A stretch of 39,879 bases of DNA from Rubripirellula sp. (GCA_012270065.1 JAAXJB010000102.1:37045-76923); one strand, 5' to 3'. Shown: positions 1-9,636, numbered from the stretch's first letter. Notes: generated by a model not told the origin, from the letters alone. Made by a program: numbers and translations.

Positions 1-1330
1 TCTGCTGATCTGGGCCTTTCTGCTGATCTGGCGTGACTGGATCGGCAGCTTCTTTCGATTTCAACTCCGTGATCTGTTTGTCCAGTTGCGAGATCTGCGT
101 CTGCAGGCTTTCGCGTCGACTTTGCTGTTCCGGACTTGGCAGTTCGATGTAGGGCTGCTGGAGCCCCCGTTTGAAGTCGTTTCCAGAACGCCCGCCTGTT
201 TCGGGAGTGGCGTCAATGTTATTGAAGAAAGCGTAAAGCTGGTAAAACTCGCGTGAAGTGATTGGGTCGTATTTGTGGTCGTGGCAGACGGCGCATCCCA
301 CAGTCAGACCCATGAAGGCTGTTCCGACGGAAGTAACACGATCGATTACATTTCTGGCGTGGCTTTCCTCTGGCAGCATTGTGCCGCGATCGATGATCAT
401 GTGCAGACGATTGAAGCCGGAGGCAACCAGTTGGTCCTCGGATGGGGTTTCGTAAAGGTCACCCGCAAGTTGAAAGCGAACAAAATCATCGTAAGGCAGG
501 TTCTCGTTGAAAGCCCGGATGACCCAGTCGCGATAGGGCGAAAGATCGCGGTAATGGTCGTGATGAATGCCGTTGGTGTCGGCGAAACGAACCAGATCAA
601 GCCAGTGTCTGGCGATGTGCTCACCGAATCTTGGTGACTTCAGCAGGCGATCGACAACCTTTTCGTAGGCGTCCGTTGATGTGTCAGACAAAAACTCAGT
701 GATCTCGTTACTACTCGGAGGCAGACCCGTCAAATCGAGAGACAGGCGGCGGATCAGTGTTCTACGGTCAGCACGGCGTTGAGGGGCAAGTCCGTTATCG
801 TCAAGTTTCCGCTTTACAAACCGGTCAATGTCAGAAGTTGACCATTGGTCATCGGTGAGTGTCGGAGTCGGGGGCGATTCCAGTGTCTTGAACGCCCAGA
901 AAGTTTCGTATTGGGCGCCCTCATCGATCCATTGTCGGAACTTCTTTTTTTCACTCATGCTGAGCGGTTTTTTGTGGGCTTCCGGCGGTGGCATGACAAC
1001 GTCCGGGTCGCTTGACGTGATGCGTCGATATAGCTCACTTGCATTGGCATCGCCGGGACTCAGCATGCTCAATGCACCTTGTTCACCACCTCGTTGGTCA
1101 AGTCTCAGGCTTGCCTTGCGATCTTCCTCATCCGGTCCGTGACAGTGAAAGCAGCGATCTGACAACAAGGGACGGATGTCCCGGTTGAACTTGATCTGTG
1201 TGTCTTTCGCCTGAATTCCAGACGTATCCATCGATGCAACGATGGCAAGTATCATCAGCTTGGGAATGGTGAGTGCAATGCACCGATTCCGGAATGAACG
1301 TAAGCGGGTTTGGTGAAGGCAGAATATCAT
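1..1330 (-). CDS. DUF1549 / planctomycete cytochrome C domain protein (PSD1 type), 3' part missing
   Basis: Open frame running off the left edge, 443 codons visible. I read it from an ATG at 1330, followed by a basic stretch and a hydrophobic segment (IPKLMILAIVAS) that resembles a Sec signal. Residues 60-64 are C-F-H-C-H, a c-type haem site of the planctomycete cytochrome C (PSCyt1) kind. This is followed by the RKASLRLD and VMPPPEAHKKPLS landmarks of that family. A DUF1549 region follows, with ARHWLDLVRFADTNG, YRDWVIRAFNENLPYDDFV and a second haem-like CAVCHDHKYDP. The visible end is a charged, probably coiled-coil linker (about RRESLQTQISQLDKQITELK). In this family a DUF1553 domain normally follows and would lie outside the window. 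The biochemical role of the family is unknown; an exported redox function is inferred from the CxxCH sites. The gene lies 212 bp downstream of the FAD oxidoreductase gene and may share its transcript. Confidence 0.85.
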   Translation of the reverse strand, partial: MIFCLHQTRLRSFRNRCIALTIPKLMILAIVASMDTSGIQAKDTQIKFNRDIRPLLSDRCFHCHGPDEEDRKASLRLDQRGGEQGALSMLSPGDANASELYRRITSSDPDVVMPPPEAHKKPLSMSEKKKFRQWIDEGAQYETFWAFKTLESPPTPTLTDDQWSTSDIDRFVKRKLDDNGLAPQRRADRRTLIRRLSLDLTGLPPSSNEITEFLSDTSTDAYEKVVDRLLKSPRFGEHIARHWLDLVRFADTNGIHHDHYRDLSPYRDWVIRAFNENLPYDDFVRFQLAGDLYETPSEDQLVASGFNRLHMIIDRGTMLPEESHARNVIDRVTSVGTAFMGLTVGCAVCHDHKYDPITSREFYQLYAFFNNIDATPETGGRSGNDFKRGLQQPYIELPSPEQQSRRESLQTQISQLDKQITELKSKEAADPVTPDQQKGPDQQ

Positions 1331-1518
1331 GCGATCGCGTCTCTGGGATCGGGAATGTGCAGCACCTGAGTTTAACCTGAAACGCCCGGAAAGGTGAGTT
1401 CCCATCAGGCGATTCCGTAAGCCGGCACGATGGCATTTACCGCATCGCAGCCCACTCGGAAACGATTTTTCCTGACCTTGAAAAGAATCTTGTTGATCTA
1501 TCCGATCCCAATTTGGCC

Positions 1519-1542
1519 ACGGGTCAAAGTCGTCTGACCCGT
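1519..1542 (-). terminator. Hairpin directly after the FAD oxidoreductase stop codon
   Basis: ACGGGTCA (1519-1526) and TGACCCGT (1535-1542) are perfect 8-bp inverted arms around an 8-nt loop. They abut the stop codon of the gene ending at 1543. There is no U-run after the stem in the minus direction, so intrinsic termination is uncertain. It may instead be a partial terminator or an mRNA-end stabilising stem between this gene and the downstream DUF1549 gene. Confidence 0.35.
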
Positions 1543-3003
1543 TCAGGGGCGTGGCGTTTTCCATTCGAACTTGTGCGGCATCACATTCTGCTCAATGGAA
1601 AGAGCAGCGGCCCGGCCAGCGGCTTCGCCCATCGGCACGGCGTTTCCAGTGACGCGGTAGCTCGAATGGGCAATGAAGTCACCACTGATGCATCTTCCGG
1701 CCATCAGCAAACCCTCCACATCAGCGGCCACCAATGCCTGGTAGGGAATGTCATACGGTTTCATGCCACCTGTCTTGAAATCCCGATTGATTTCCTTGTT
1801 GCCCGAGGAATTCAGGGCGTGTACATCGATCGGAAAAGTGGCTTTGCACACGGCGTCCTCATGCTTCAGGCCGCTTGCCAGATCCGCCGCGGTCAGGGTG
1901 TACCGACCACGAATGCGTCGTCCTTCACGGACGCCCAGCTGTTCTGCGGTTGCTACCACGGCCAGCTTTTTCCACGGTCCGCCTATGCTTCGCAAGCCTT
2001 CGACAATCTCGTGGATTTCTCGTCTGGCCCGGAGAGTTGCTGCGGTGATCGCATCGGCGTCAAATGCGCTGATCCCGTACTCGTGATTGGTCATCAACGA
2101 AAAAATATTGCTGTGAAGATGCCGTAGCGTTGGCGCGCGATAGGACGGGGTGATCCCATGAGTTTCCATCAGCTCAAGCAATCGTCGTTTTGCCACCGAT
2201 CCTGTTTCCCGGATCCAGGGTCGAACCTGGTCGGCATCAACGCCTGTCAGCAGTGCAAGCATTGACATCGGTTGGCATGTGCAGTCTGCGCCTGTGCCGA
2301 CATCGAACTGGCATCCAGCATGTGCTGCCAGATCACCATCGCCGCTGCAATCAATGAATCGTTGCGCCAGCCACGCCTCACGCCCGGACTTGGATTCCGT
2401 CAAGACCGCGACCAGTTGATTCTTTTCATTGAGGATGGCACCAACGAGTCTGGTGTGCAGTCTGATTTTGACTCCCGCTTCAATGCAAAGTTCTTCCAGA
2501 ACCAGTTTGGCAATTTCCGGGTCATACACCGTTCCATTTGAATCGATGGCAACCTGACTACCGCGCTGGGCAAACTTCTGCAAAATTTCTTTCATGATGC
2601 CATTCTTGTTACCGGCATCGAGTATTTTTGTCAGCAAGCCGGCTGTCCAGACGCCTCCAAGGCATCCGGCTACTTCGAGCAATTGAACCGACGATCCCGC
2701 GCGCGCAGCGGACAGGGCGGCGGCGATTCCTGCTGGCCCAGCTCCACAGATCAATACGTCCGAACTGCCTGCAACGGGAGTATGTCTTTCTGATTCAAGA
2801 ATGGAAGTGGCATCTTCCGTAAGGCGACCCGCGGTGCGGAGCACGTCTCCCGTGACCGGGTTGATTTTCTTCAGATCCGATCCCGGGACTTCAGCTTTTG
2901 TATCCGGCGAGGCAAGTGTCGCGGATACGAATAATCCCCCAGCCGATAATTGCATGAATCGGCGACGCTGCGTCTGCTTGTTCATCAGTGTGCTGGAATT
3001 CAT
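1543..3003 (-). CDS. Tat-exported FAD-dependent oxidoreductase
   Basis: 486 aa from the chosen ATG at 3003; a second in-frame ATG at 2985 is equally possible, and neither has a clear Shine-Dalgarno sequence. The frame is open further upstream, but that part overlaps the preceding gene. The N-terminus carries QRRRFMQLSAGGLF, a twin-arginine-like signal. At about residues 80-95 the Rossmann motif DVLICGAGPAGIAAALSAARAG binds the FAD ADP moiety, followed by GGVWTAGL. The C-terminal LLMAGRCISGDFIAH is the second FAD-contacting region typical of the FAD_oxidored (PF12831) family. These secreted oxidoreductases are common in planctomycetes beside carbohydrate genes, but their substrate is unknown. 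The start lies 42 bp after the stop of the SMP-30-like gene, so co-transcription is likely. Confidence 0.85.
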   Translation of the reverse strand: MNSSTLMNKQTQRRRFMQLSAGGLFVSATLASPDTKAEVPGSDLKKINPVTGDVLRTAGRLTEDATSILESERHTPVAGSSDVLICGAGPAGIAAALSAARAGSSVQLLEVAGCLGGVWTAGLLTKILDAGNKNGIMKEILQKFAQRGSQVAIDSNGTVYDPEIAKLVLEELCIEAGVKIRLHTRLVGAILNEKNQLVAVLTESKSGREAWLAQRFIDCSGDGDLAAHAGCQFDVGTGADCTCQPMSMLALLTGVDADQVRPWIRETGSVAKRRLLELMETHGITPSYRAPTLRHLHSNIFSLMTNHEYGISAFDADAITAATLRARREIHEIVEGLRSIGGPWKKLAVVATAEQLGVREGRRIRGRYTLTAADLASGLKHEDAVCKATFPIDVHALNSSGNKEINRDFKTGGMKPYDIPYQALVAADVEGLLMAGRCISGDFIAHSSYRVTGNAVPMGEAAGRAAALSIEQNVMPHKFEWKTPRP

Positions 3004-3044
3004 GCGGGGAAGGAAAAGAAGCAAGTGAGGACCGAACAGGCTTC

Positions 3045-4109
3045 TCACGGAGTTCCGATTGCTTCGGTATAAAGCGCATAAAGACTTTGGCTGGCAGCCA
3101 TGAAAAGTCGATTTCGTTTGATGCCACCAAAGCAGAGGTTGGCACACACTTCCGGCAGAACAATTTGCCCGATGCGGTCACCGTTGGGTGCGAATATATG
3201 AACGCCGTCGTAGCCTTCACCTACCCAACCAGCTGTGGACCAGATGTTGCCATTCATGTCGGCACGTATTCCATCTGCCTTGCCCGCTTTGTCGAAACCG
3301 TCCATTTTCAGGGAAGTGAAATCCCTGCCATTCTTCAGGCGTCCGTTGTCGACATCCCATACCCGAATCGTATGGGCCCCGTCACCGGTATCGGCGACAT
3401 ACAGCTTTGTCAGATCTGGTGAAAAACAGAGCCCGTTGGGGGTACCGATGTCATCGGTGACCTTGGTGATGGTTCCCGTTTGGGCATCAACACGATAGAC
3501 AGACTCTGGCAGTTCCGATTCAGTCGGCGTGCCGGTGTAGTTCTTGCGAATACCGTAGCCGGGGTCGGTGAACCAGATGGATTGGTCGCCCCGATGAACG
3601 ACGATGTCATTGGGTGAGTTGAGCCTTTTGCCGTTGAAGCGATCCGCAATGACCTGTGTTGATCCATCGTGTTCATGCCGGATCACTTGCCTTGGGCCGT
3701 GTTGGCAGGTCAGAAGCCGACCCGAGTAGTCGAATGTATTGCCATTGGCGTTGCCACTTGGTTTTCTGAAAACGGTAACGCGATCATCATCTTCAATCCA
3801 ACGGTACAGGCAGTCAGCGGGAACGTCACTGAATACGAGATAGCGGCCGACCGAATTCCACGCACATCCCTCATGCCATAATGCTCTGGGATTGTAGTAC
3901 AGCCTTTGGACCGAAGTGTTGCCAAGTTTGCACCGATCGAATCGCTCATCCAGAGAGATGACACGGGGGTCCGGGTACCGCGTTGGTCCCGTCCACTGAT
4001 TCGCTCCATCCTCGCTCTTTCCCTCGTGGGCTGGTGCAAGCATGACGCTGGTGCAGGCGGCGGCAGCACCCGTGATGAACGAGCGCCGCTGCAAGCTGGT
4101 TTGATTCAT
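3045..4109 (-). CDS. SMP-30/gluconolactonase-like secreted beta-propeller
   Basis: 354 aa. The start at 4109 is supported by GGAG eight bases upstream. The N-terminus reads LQRRSFITGAAAACTSVML, a twin-arginine signal. Family landmarks of the SMP-30/gluconolactonase/LRE propeller are visible: HEGCAWN (metal-ligand Glu, about residue 79), LNSPNDIVV (Asn, about residue 165), GTPNGLCFSPD followed by LYVADTGD, and KADGIRADMNGN. These match the positions that hold the catalytic divalent metal in characterised lactonases. The likely activity is hydrolysis of a sugar lactone or related ester outside the cytoplasm; the substrate is not readable. It lies 43 bp after the esterase gene and 42 bp before the FAD oxidoreductase gene, so the three probably form one transcription unit. 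Confidence 0.88.
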   Translation of the reverse strand: MNQTSLQRRSFITGAAAACTSVMLAPAHEGKSEDGANQWTGPTRYPDPRVISLDERFDRCKLGNTSVQRLYYNPRALWHEGCAWNSVGRYLVFSDVPADCLYRWIEDDDRVTVFRKPSGNANGNTFDYSGRLLTCQHGPRQVIRHEHDGSTQVIADRFNGKRLNSPNDIVVHRGDQSIWFTDPGYGIRKNYTGTPTESELPESVYRVDAQTGTITKVTDDIGTPNGLCFSPDLTKLYVADTGDGAHTIRVWDVDNGRLKNGRDFTSLKMDGFDKAGKADGIRADMNGNIWSTAGWVGEGYDGVHIFAPNGDRIGQIVLPEVCANLCFGGIKRNRLFMAASQSLYALYTEAIGTP

Positions 4110-4152
4110 GAAGTGACTCCGTGTGGTTCGGTTTGCAGGATCTCAGGATGTC

Positions 4153-5577
4153 TCAATCCTGTCCCCCAATCAACTTGATCATCGCTGCACCCATTGCAAG
4201 ACCAACGTCCATGTAAGTTTGAGCATTTCCGTTGTAATGACTGTTTGATGCACCGCCCTGATTCAGCGGATGGGTGTAAACAGTGGCGGTGTTCCCTTTG
4301 AAGTCAGGATACTTGCCTGCTTCGCCATCAATCGCAAGCTGTGCGTCGAGGATCAGTTTTTCATTGCCTTCAGCAGTTTCTTTTTCTGTCTGCCCTAAAG
4401 TGGCACAAACAAATTTTGCCTGCGGTGCGTCGAATTCTTTGCGGAGAGTCTTGATCAGGTGGACCAGATTCTGTTCGTAGCGTCCTGCATGTTCGGCGTT
4501 GTAGCGGTCCTTGTCACCCTGCCACCACGCAAAGCCTGCGATCTGGTAGCCACGTCCTTTCCAGTGAGGAAATTGCTCGTCAAAATTATCCAGAACTTCG
4601 TGGGCCGCTTGAAAACAGTCGTCATACTGTTTGCCCGCATACCAATTGATCGACTGTGGTTGCGTTCCTTTTTTCCATGACGCTGGTGACTCCTTGTAGC
4701 CCGCGTAAATGACTCCGCCGGATTCGAATTGCTTGCTTCCGGGGGGAAGGAAATCCCAGCCCAAAGATCGATTGCCCTGTGAGGTTTTCAAAATCAGCAC
4801 GGGTGCGTCGATTGAATCTGCAACGACATGCCCAAAGCCCAGTTCAGGTCCGATTTTGCCAGACTTCACCCCCAGCCAATGACTTCCTGTGGCAGTGACC
4901 ACACCTCTGTACCAGGCATCATCACGTTCGGCCCAATTGCCTTGGCCATCCATCAGAAACGGGTACTTGCCTTCGTGTTTGACCAGCGTTGCCAGCGTTC
5001 CCGGAATGTCCTGTCGGTCGATCCAGCCCAAACCGTTGGCGTCTGCGGTCAGGTAGGTGATTTTGAAGGGCACGCGTTGACCACCGGTGAGCTTGATGTC
5101 GTGGCGGATCGCTTTCTGACCCGGTTCCATGCGATGAACTTCTTTACCAGCCACTTCCATGATGTTTTGCATCGATCCTCCGTAGCCAGGGCGGAACTGG
5201 TAAACGCCGGTGTCTTTCACTTCGACGAACCCACGCGTGACCTGGGTTCCCCCGCCCGGGTACGGAGTTGGCTCAGTGCCACCGAAACGGTCCAGTTTCA
5301 GGACTTTGGAAGGTTGCATCATGTCGTAGTCAGCATCCGGTTGGTAAACGCCCGGATAAACCGAAACCACAGGATCTATGAATTCCGTTCCCCAGCGACT
5401 GTTCCCACCTGTTACTTTGCCAGCGCCGACCATGTTGGACTGCCCAGACAGAATGAAAACCTGGACCTTGCTTGTCGACGACAAACGATTGCCATCCTCG
5501 GATCGCACTTCGTTTGTGTCTCCTGACAAGAAGCAGAAGATGAAAACGGCGATTGATACTTGGTGGAATCTTGACAT
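4153..5577 (-). CDS. Sialate O-acetylesterase-like (SASA) carbohydrate esterase
   Basis: 474 aa with a Sec signal (VSIAVFIFCFLSG). FILSGQSNMVGAG at residues 41-53 holds the GQSN block, whose serine (S47) is the expected nucleophile. GFAWWQGDKDRYN is the WWQG(D/E) block of the SASA/CE6 fold, and SNSHYN near the C-terminus probably supplies the histidine. A long insert lies between the first and second blocks (about residues 100-250). It contains a region on extracting a reward for transferring ligand (GVYQFRPGYGGS, MDGQGNWAERDDAWYRG), which may be an additional beta-domain. The family removes acetyl groups from sugars. Here it would act outside the cytoplasm on an O-acetylated glycan, in keeping with the neighbouring sulfatases. 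It heads a probable three-gene unit with the SMP-30-like and FAD oxidoreductase genes. No clear Shine-Dalgarno sequence is seen. Confidence 0.85.
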   Translation of the reverse strand: MSRFHQVSIAVFIFCFLSGDTNEVRSEDGNRLSSTSKVQVFILSGQSNMVGAGKVTGGNSRWGTEFIDPVVSVYPGVYQPDADYDMMQPSKVLKLDRFGGTEPTPYPGGGTQVTRGFVEVKDTGVYQFRPGYGGSMQNIMEVAGKEVHRMEPGQKAIRHDIKLTGGQRVPFKITYLTADANGLGWIDRQDIPGTLATLVKHEGKYPFLMDGQGNWAERDDAWYRGVVTATGSHWLGVKSGKIGPELGFGHVVADSIDAPVLILKTSQGNRSLGWDFLPPGSKQFESGGVIYAGYKESPASWKKGTQPQSINWYAGKQYDDCFQAAHEVLDNFDEQFPHWKGRGYQIAGFAWWQGDKDRYNAEHAGRYEQNLVHLIKTLRKEFDAPQAKFVCATLGQTEKETAEGNEKLILDAQLAIDGEAGKYPDFKGNTATVYTHPLNQGGASNSHYNGNAQTYMDVGLAMGAAMIKLIGGQD

Positions 5578-5982
5578 GATTTGTGAAAATGATCGGTGGA
5601 ATTGAAACGGGTGGATGCGGACGCAACGTTCTGTGCACGATTGAAGTCACTACGATGCGGTGACCGTTGCTCACTGAGTTTCTTACTGAGACAGCAAGTT
5701 TGAGAGCGTTTGCTACAACTTAGCGATTGCAGGTTGGGATTTCTACTCTTTCGTATCCTCCCTTTCCCGACCTTTGCGAGGATTTGCGAAAGCAGACCTG
5801 CGAAATTTCTGATTGTCCGGTCTTGGGCATCGGGGCGTGGAGCAGGAACTCTTTTGAACGATGGTGAATCAGTTTTCAGCCTTCCCAGCATTCCCTGGTG
5901 GGGTTGATGACGGTGATGGTCTTTTCCATAGCGGGATCTGCCTGTGGGCGATTCAGGCAACCGGTATTTCTGAACGCCGGAT
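5578..5982. other. 405-bp intergenic region upstream of the esterase gene
   Basis: No convincing gene. An open stretch on the minus strand has arginine/serine-rich composition without family motifs and runs into the esterase gene in another frame. A direct repeat ACTGAG-N6-ACTGAG lies around 5674-5692. A weak hairpin (TGCCTG/CAGGCA arms, no U-run) lies 20-50 bp beyond the end of the DUF3472 gene. The region probably carries the promoter of the esterase/SMP-30/oxidoreductase unit, but I could not identify a promoter with confidence. Confidence 0.4.
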
Positions 5983-8900
5983 TCACGGGAGTTTGACTTT
6001 GTTTAACGTCAATCCGTTGTCGCTGGAATGATACAGTCCGTCATTACCGAGGATCCACCAGGAATTACCCGAGGATGATTTCGTTGGATCTGCTGCGGCG
6101 ATTGCGATGATGCCCTCGGGGACTTGTTCCTTGCTAATTGCCCACGACCATACATCGCCACCAAGGTCGCAGCGTGACAGATGTCCGGGTTTCCCCGGAT
6201 TCAATGCTGCGACGAATTTGCGAGTGCACAACTGGGAGCCAGCGATGCTGCCAGCCAGAGCAGTGAACGGTCTGAGTGCGTCGAGTTGGAGCGAGGTGCA
6301 ATAGAGAAAACTGTCGGTGCCCTGGGAAAGGCTGTAGAGCAGGCCATGTGACGTTCCATAGAGCCAGACGTGTGGGTTGCATCGAAGTGACATTGCATTG
6401 AAGTATCCGAGGTCTGGACGTGAGGCTGTCTGCCGGAATGTTTCACCATTGTCATGCGAGACATGGATCGTGGACGTTGTTGTGGTCGTGGTCAGGGCGG
6501 GACGTCCTCGTCCGAGCAAGTTCATGAATTTGTCCGGACAGGTCACGGCTTCAATGACAGTCTGCCCAAACTGGTTTTGAAAATGGGGATTCGCATGAAT
6601 TGCTGTGATCCTGTGTCCCTGCAGTCCCAGATCAACCCATGTGTTTCCCGAGTCGTCACTGCGGAAGAGACCACGAGTTTCGCACCCCACAAAGATTCTG
6701 CTCGGGTTCATTGGAAGGAAAGTCAAGGCATCACCGCAGATGGCGGACGGTCCTGATGCATCAAAATCGCACTCCAGCGGCAATTTCTGCCATGAAATTC
6801 CGCCATCGGATGTTCTAAACAGCCCGCCTTCAAAAACTCCGTTCAGGTCGGGTCTTCCTGCAGCACGTAGCATGATGTCGGGGTTCGTGGGATGGATCGC
6901 TACACTGCGAACGGCGTTCGCCGCACCCTGCAATCTGCCGTTGGCCGCCACCCAGCTTTTTCCACCGTCTTCGGAACGGAGCAGTCCCAGGTTGGCAGTA
7001 CGGAGCACCACTACATTCGGATCAGATGGGGCTACGGCAACTCCCGTGTACTTGAGTTTGTCGATGTCTGTCGCGGGAATGACTTGCGGATTCAGTACAG
7101 GAGAAACACCACGCTGAAGTGAAATGTTTGACACCGATGCACGAAAGTACATTTGCGCATCCTGTGGAAGCGCACGGAATACGATCCCGGCGCCAACCCT
7201 CGATGGCATTGGTTTGAAGTGCCGTGTGCCGAAAATCCACTCTTTGCCATCGGACGAACTCCATGCAGTCCAGACACTTCCCTTGCGGGTGATTCGTAAC
7301 CACGGATGTCCATCCGGCAATCGTTGGTAGCTCTGCCTTGTTCCAGCGCCATCACCGTGTTCGGGTGTTGTGCGCAGACCGTTGCGAGCCACCTGCATGA
7401 GGCCGAACTCGCGTCCCCAGCCGTAGTTGTTTTTTTCAGGGTTCTCTCGCACGGTCAAGCCTGCCCATGAACTGCCATTGACCGGTTCATCCTGCAGTCC
7501 TGTCATGTGGCTGATCTTGCAGGTCAGTGTGAAATCACCATCGATCGGGCGAGTGAGTACATATTCACCTTCACCCACAAATGAAAATGCATCTGCCGAT
7601 TCCTGAAGGAGATTGAAAGTTGAATCGGATTCACCAGCAATGCCAAGTTCCCATTGTTCGGGTGGCTGCATGGCGACCGTGACAGAAACGGGATCACTGT
7701 CAATGGTATGGTTGTCGTCAAAGAATACACGCGCCCAGACCCGGTGTTTTCCCGCTGGCAGTACACCCTGATAGGACAGCTTTGTTCCCTGACTGGAACT
7801 GATTTGCATTTTGTCAAAATAAAACAGGATGCGTTCCACATCGTGGCCGTTGGCGACAACATTCACATCTGCCTTGATTCCACCTTGTGCATCGGTTTCG
7901 ACAGCGATTTCTGCTTCGGGGCTTGGGTCAATGGCTCTGTGCATCAATGCGGATGGGGGAATTTCCTGCCGCGGAAGGTCGGGGCCTTCCCACTCCAATT
8001 GGAAAAACGGTTTGTTTCGATCAACGAAATAATCAATCGAAAGAGGATGATCACCTTCGGCCAGATGAAGTCCTGCGACCTTGGCCGCGGGGCCGTGCAA
8101 CCCATCCCAAACAATCGTGTCAGCATCATCAAGCCTGATGCGGTAACCATCGGTTCCTTTCATGGATAGCAGGTAGAGCCCGGTCTTTGGGACTCGTAAA
8201 ATCCCACGGAATCGAAACCCATAGCCCTCCCGCCTCTCACCACGCAGTTCCATGTCAAAGCCTTGGCAAATTCCCTGCTGAACAAGTTTGCCACTGGTTA
8301 ATTCGTCAAGCGACAGCCAGTAGTGCCGTTCGTTGCGGCTATGTTCAGCTGCCTCGCATGCCGGGTAGATGACATTCACGTGGCGGTCATGCTCTTGATG
8401 CCACAATTCGTAAACCAGACCGGGCGCGGTCGGTGACTGGACACCCTCAGCAGGCGGCGGCGATGCCTGTGCGTTCACGGTAACGGGACGGATCGCCTGA
8501 TCAAAAATATCCGTCATCCAGAAGCGGATGGTAGGACGCTTGATTTCTGCATCGATCAGAGCATGGCGGGTTACTGGCATGCGATTGCGATGCACCGTCA
8601 ACGGCTCTCCATGGCATTCCGGGTTATCGAAAACCTCAATGCGAACCTCGTATTGTGGAGCTGCTGTATCGGGAATGCTCCATGAAACCAGGATCTGTTT
8701 GCCATTGGATTGTGCTTCGATGTCTCTGACTTCGGGCTGGTCAAGCGAGGGGCGGTCAGGCTGCTTCACAGTGAATGCGTGTTTCTCGCCTTCGGCCAAT
8801 GGGGTTCCCTGAAGCAATTGAGGCACCATGGCACGGTTGCTACTCAACTCCATTGCCAGTGTCTGTCCCTCATCCAGCTGATTGACCACCCAGTAGTTCT

Positions 8901-9636
8901 TCAGAGTCAGCCCTTTCTGTACATCGATTGTTACGGTGTCTGACTTCTTCCATTTGCCGTCTTTGCGATAGTACCCGAGTCGTCGGTGGATGGACCTCGC
9001 CGACCGACATTCATGACCAAAGTCTTCGAGGAACCCGGCGTTTCCCGTGAATGCTTCGGCAGCGATTGGCAGTCGCATGATGCCGTACAAATACCAGCGA
9101 TCCGCCTCGACATCCTTGACCCAGCGTCCCACGTAGGAAATGTTTCCCTGTTCTTTGCCGAGGGGACGCCAGACTCGCATCATCATTGTGTACCAGCGAT
9201 TTCGCTTGATGACTGGCCATGTTCCAAACAGCGCGCCGCTGGCGCCTTCACCGATGTACTGATACGCGTAGGTGTACTGCGAAGCTGCTTCCACGCGTAC
9301 GGGCTCGCCGTCAGCATTGCTGCCCCAGAAAGACCACACGGATCCTGGCCGGAATGAATCCTGAACATCATTCGCCAGATTCGGGCGATGGTCCTTGCCG
9401 ACGGTGGCGACCGATCCTGCGAAGCCCCCATATGCGCTGACGCCGGGTGGCAGGCTGGCGATATTCCAATTCGCTGAATAGGTTGATTCTGCCCACCAGG
9501 GCCAACGCAGATCCATCATCATGAGATCGGCGCCCGGTTCGACATTCTCGCCGTACCAGGTTGCGTGGGATGCAATGGTGGGCAGGCCAATGAAAAGAAG
9601 GCAGAATGCAAGCAGTCTGGCTGGGAGTCCCGCCAT
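5983..9636 (-). CDS. Secreted multidomain protein: DUF3472 - PA14 - lectin-like - Asp-box propeller
   Basis: 1217 aa. The ATG at 9636 is chosen because AAGGTGA precedes it and it begins a clean signal peptide (LLAFCLLFIGLPTIASHA). Approximate domains: 25-290 DUF3472-like (WPWWAESTYSANWN, FGTWPVIKRNRWYTMMMRVW, RWYLYGIMRLP); a fibronectin/Ig-like stretch to 400; 405-562 PA14-like (LVYELWHQEHD, GTDGYRIRLDD); an Ig-like linker; 699-842 concanavalin-like (GDFTLTCKISHM, WAGLTVRENPE); 850-1217 beta-propeller with Asp-box repeats (SEDGGKSW, TSDGGISW, SDDSGNTW, SHDNGETF, SSDNGLTL). Asp-box propellers occur in sialidases, GH74 glucanases and sortilin-like proteins. The catalytic residues of those enzymes are not recognisable, so the propeller may bind or may hydrolyse. 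The gene lies 105 bp after a sulfatase and probably works on the same glycan. Confidence 0.78.
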   Translation of the reverse strand: MAGLPARLLAFCLLFIGLPTIASHATWYGENVEPGADLMMMDLRWPWWAESTYSANWNIASLPPGVSAYGGFAGSVATVGKDHRPNLANDVQDSFRPGSVWSFWGSNADGEPVRVEAASQYTYAYQYIGEGASGALFGTWPVIKRNRWYTMMMRVWRPLGKEQGNISYVGRWVKDVEADRWYLYGIMRLPIAAEAFTGNAGFLEDFGHECRSARSIHRRLGYYRKDGKWKKSDTVTIDVQKGLTLKNYWVVNQLDEGQTLAMELSSNRAMVPQLLQGTPLAEGEKHAFTVKQPDRPSLDQPEVRDIEAQSNGKQILVSWSIPDTAAPQYEVRIEVFDNPECHGEPLTVHRNRMPVTRHALIDAEIKRPTIRFWMTDIFDQAIRPVTVNAQASPPPAEGVQSPTAPGLVYELWHQEHDRHVNVIYPACEAAEHSRNERHYWLSLDELTSGKLVQQGICQGFDMELRGERREGYGFRFRGILRVPKTGLYLLSMKGTDGYRIRLDDADTIVWDGLHGPAAKVAGLHLAEGDHPLSIDYFVDRNKPFFQLEWEGPDLPRQEIPPSALMHRAIDPSPEAEIAVETDAQGGIKADVNVVANGHDVERILFYFDKMQISSSQGTKLSYQGVLPAGKHRVWARVFFDDNHTIDSDPVSVTVAMQPPEQWELGIAGESDSTFNLLQESADAFSFVGEGEYVLTRPIDGDFTLTCKISHMTGLQDEPVNGSSWAGLTVRENPEKNNYGWGREFGLMQVARNGLRTTPEHGDGAGTRQSYQRLPDGHPWLRITRKGSVWTAWSSSDGKEWIFGTRHFKPMPSRVGAGIVFRALPQDAQMYFRASVSNISLQRGVSPVLNPQVIPATDIDKLKYTGVAVAPSDPNVVVLRTANLGLLRSEDGGKSWVAANGRLQGAANAVRSVAIHPTNPDIMLRAAGRPDLNGVFEGGLFRTSDGGISWQKLPLECDFDASGPSAICGDALTFLPMNPSRIFVGCETRGLFRSDDSGNTWVDLGLQGHRITAIHANPHFQNQFGQTVIEAVTCPDKFMNLLGRGRPALTTTTTTSTIHVSHDNGETFRQTASRPDLGYFNAMSLRCNPHVWLYGTSHGLLYSLSQGTDSFLYCTSLQLDALRPFTALAGSIAGSQLCTRKFVAALNPGKPGHLSRCDLGGDVWSWAISKEQVPEGIIAIAAADPTKSSSGNSWWILGNDGLYHSSDNGLTLNKVKLP

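Noticed and set aside
1-31. Imperfect direct repeat TCTGCTGATCTGG at the left edge
   Set aside because: It lies in the coding sequence of the DUF1549 protein and encodes a Gln/Asp/Pro-rich linker, a simple codon repeat.
1513-2127. 204-codon plus-strand frame opposite the FAD oxidoreductase gene
   Set aside because: It is antisense to a gene with clear FAD-binding motifs and shows no motif of its own. Several similar antisense frames elsewhere (for example 10123-10941 and 11339-12190) were rejected for the same reason.
5412-5960. Open frame of 182 codons on the minus strand upstream of and overlapping the esterase gene
   Set aside because: Composition is Arg/Ser/Pro-rich, there is no motif or ribosome site, and it overlaps the esterase N-terminus in a different frame.
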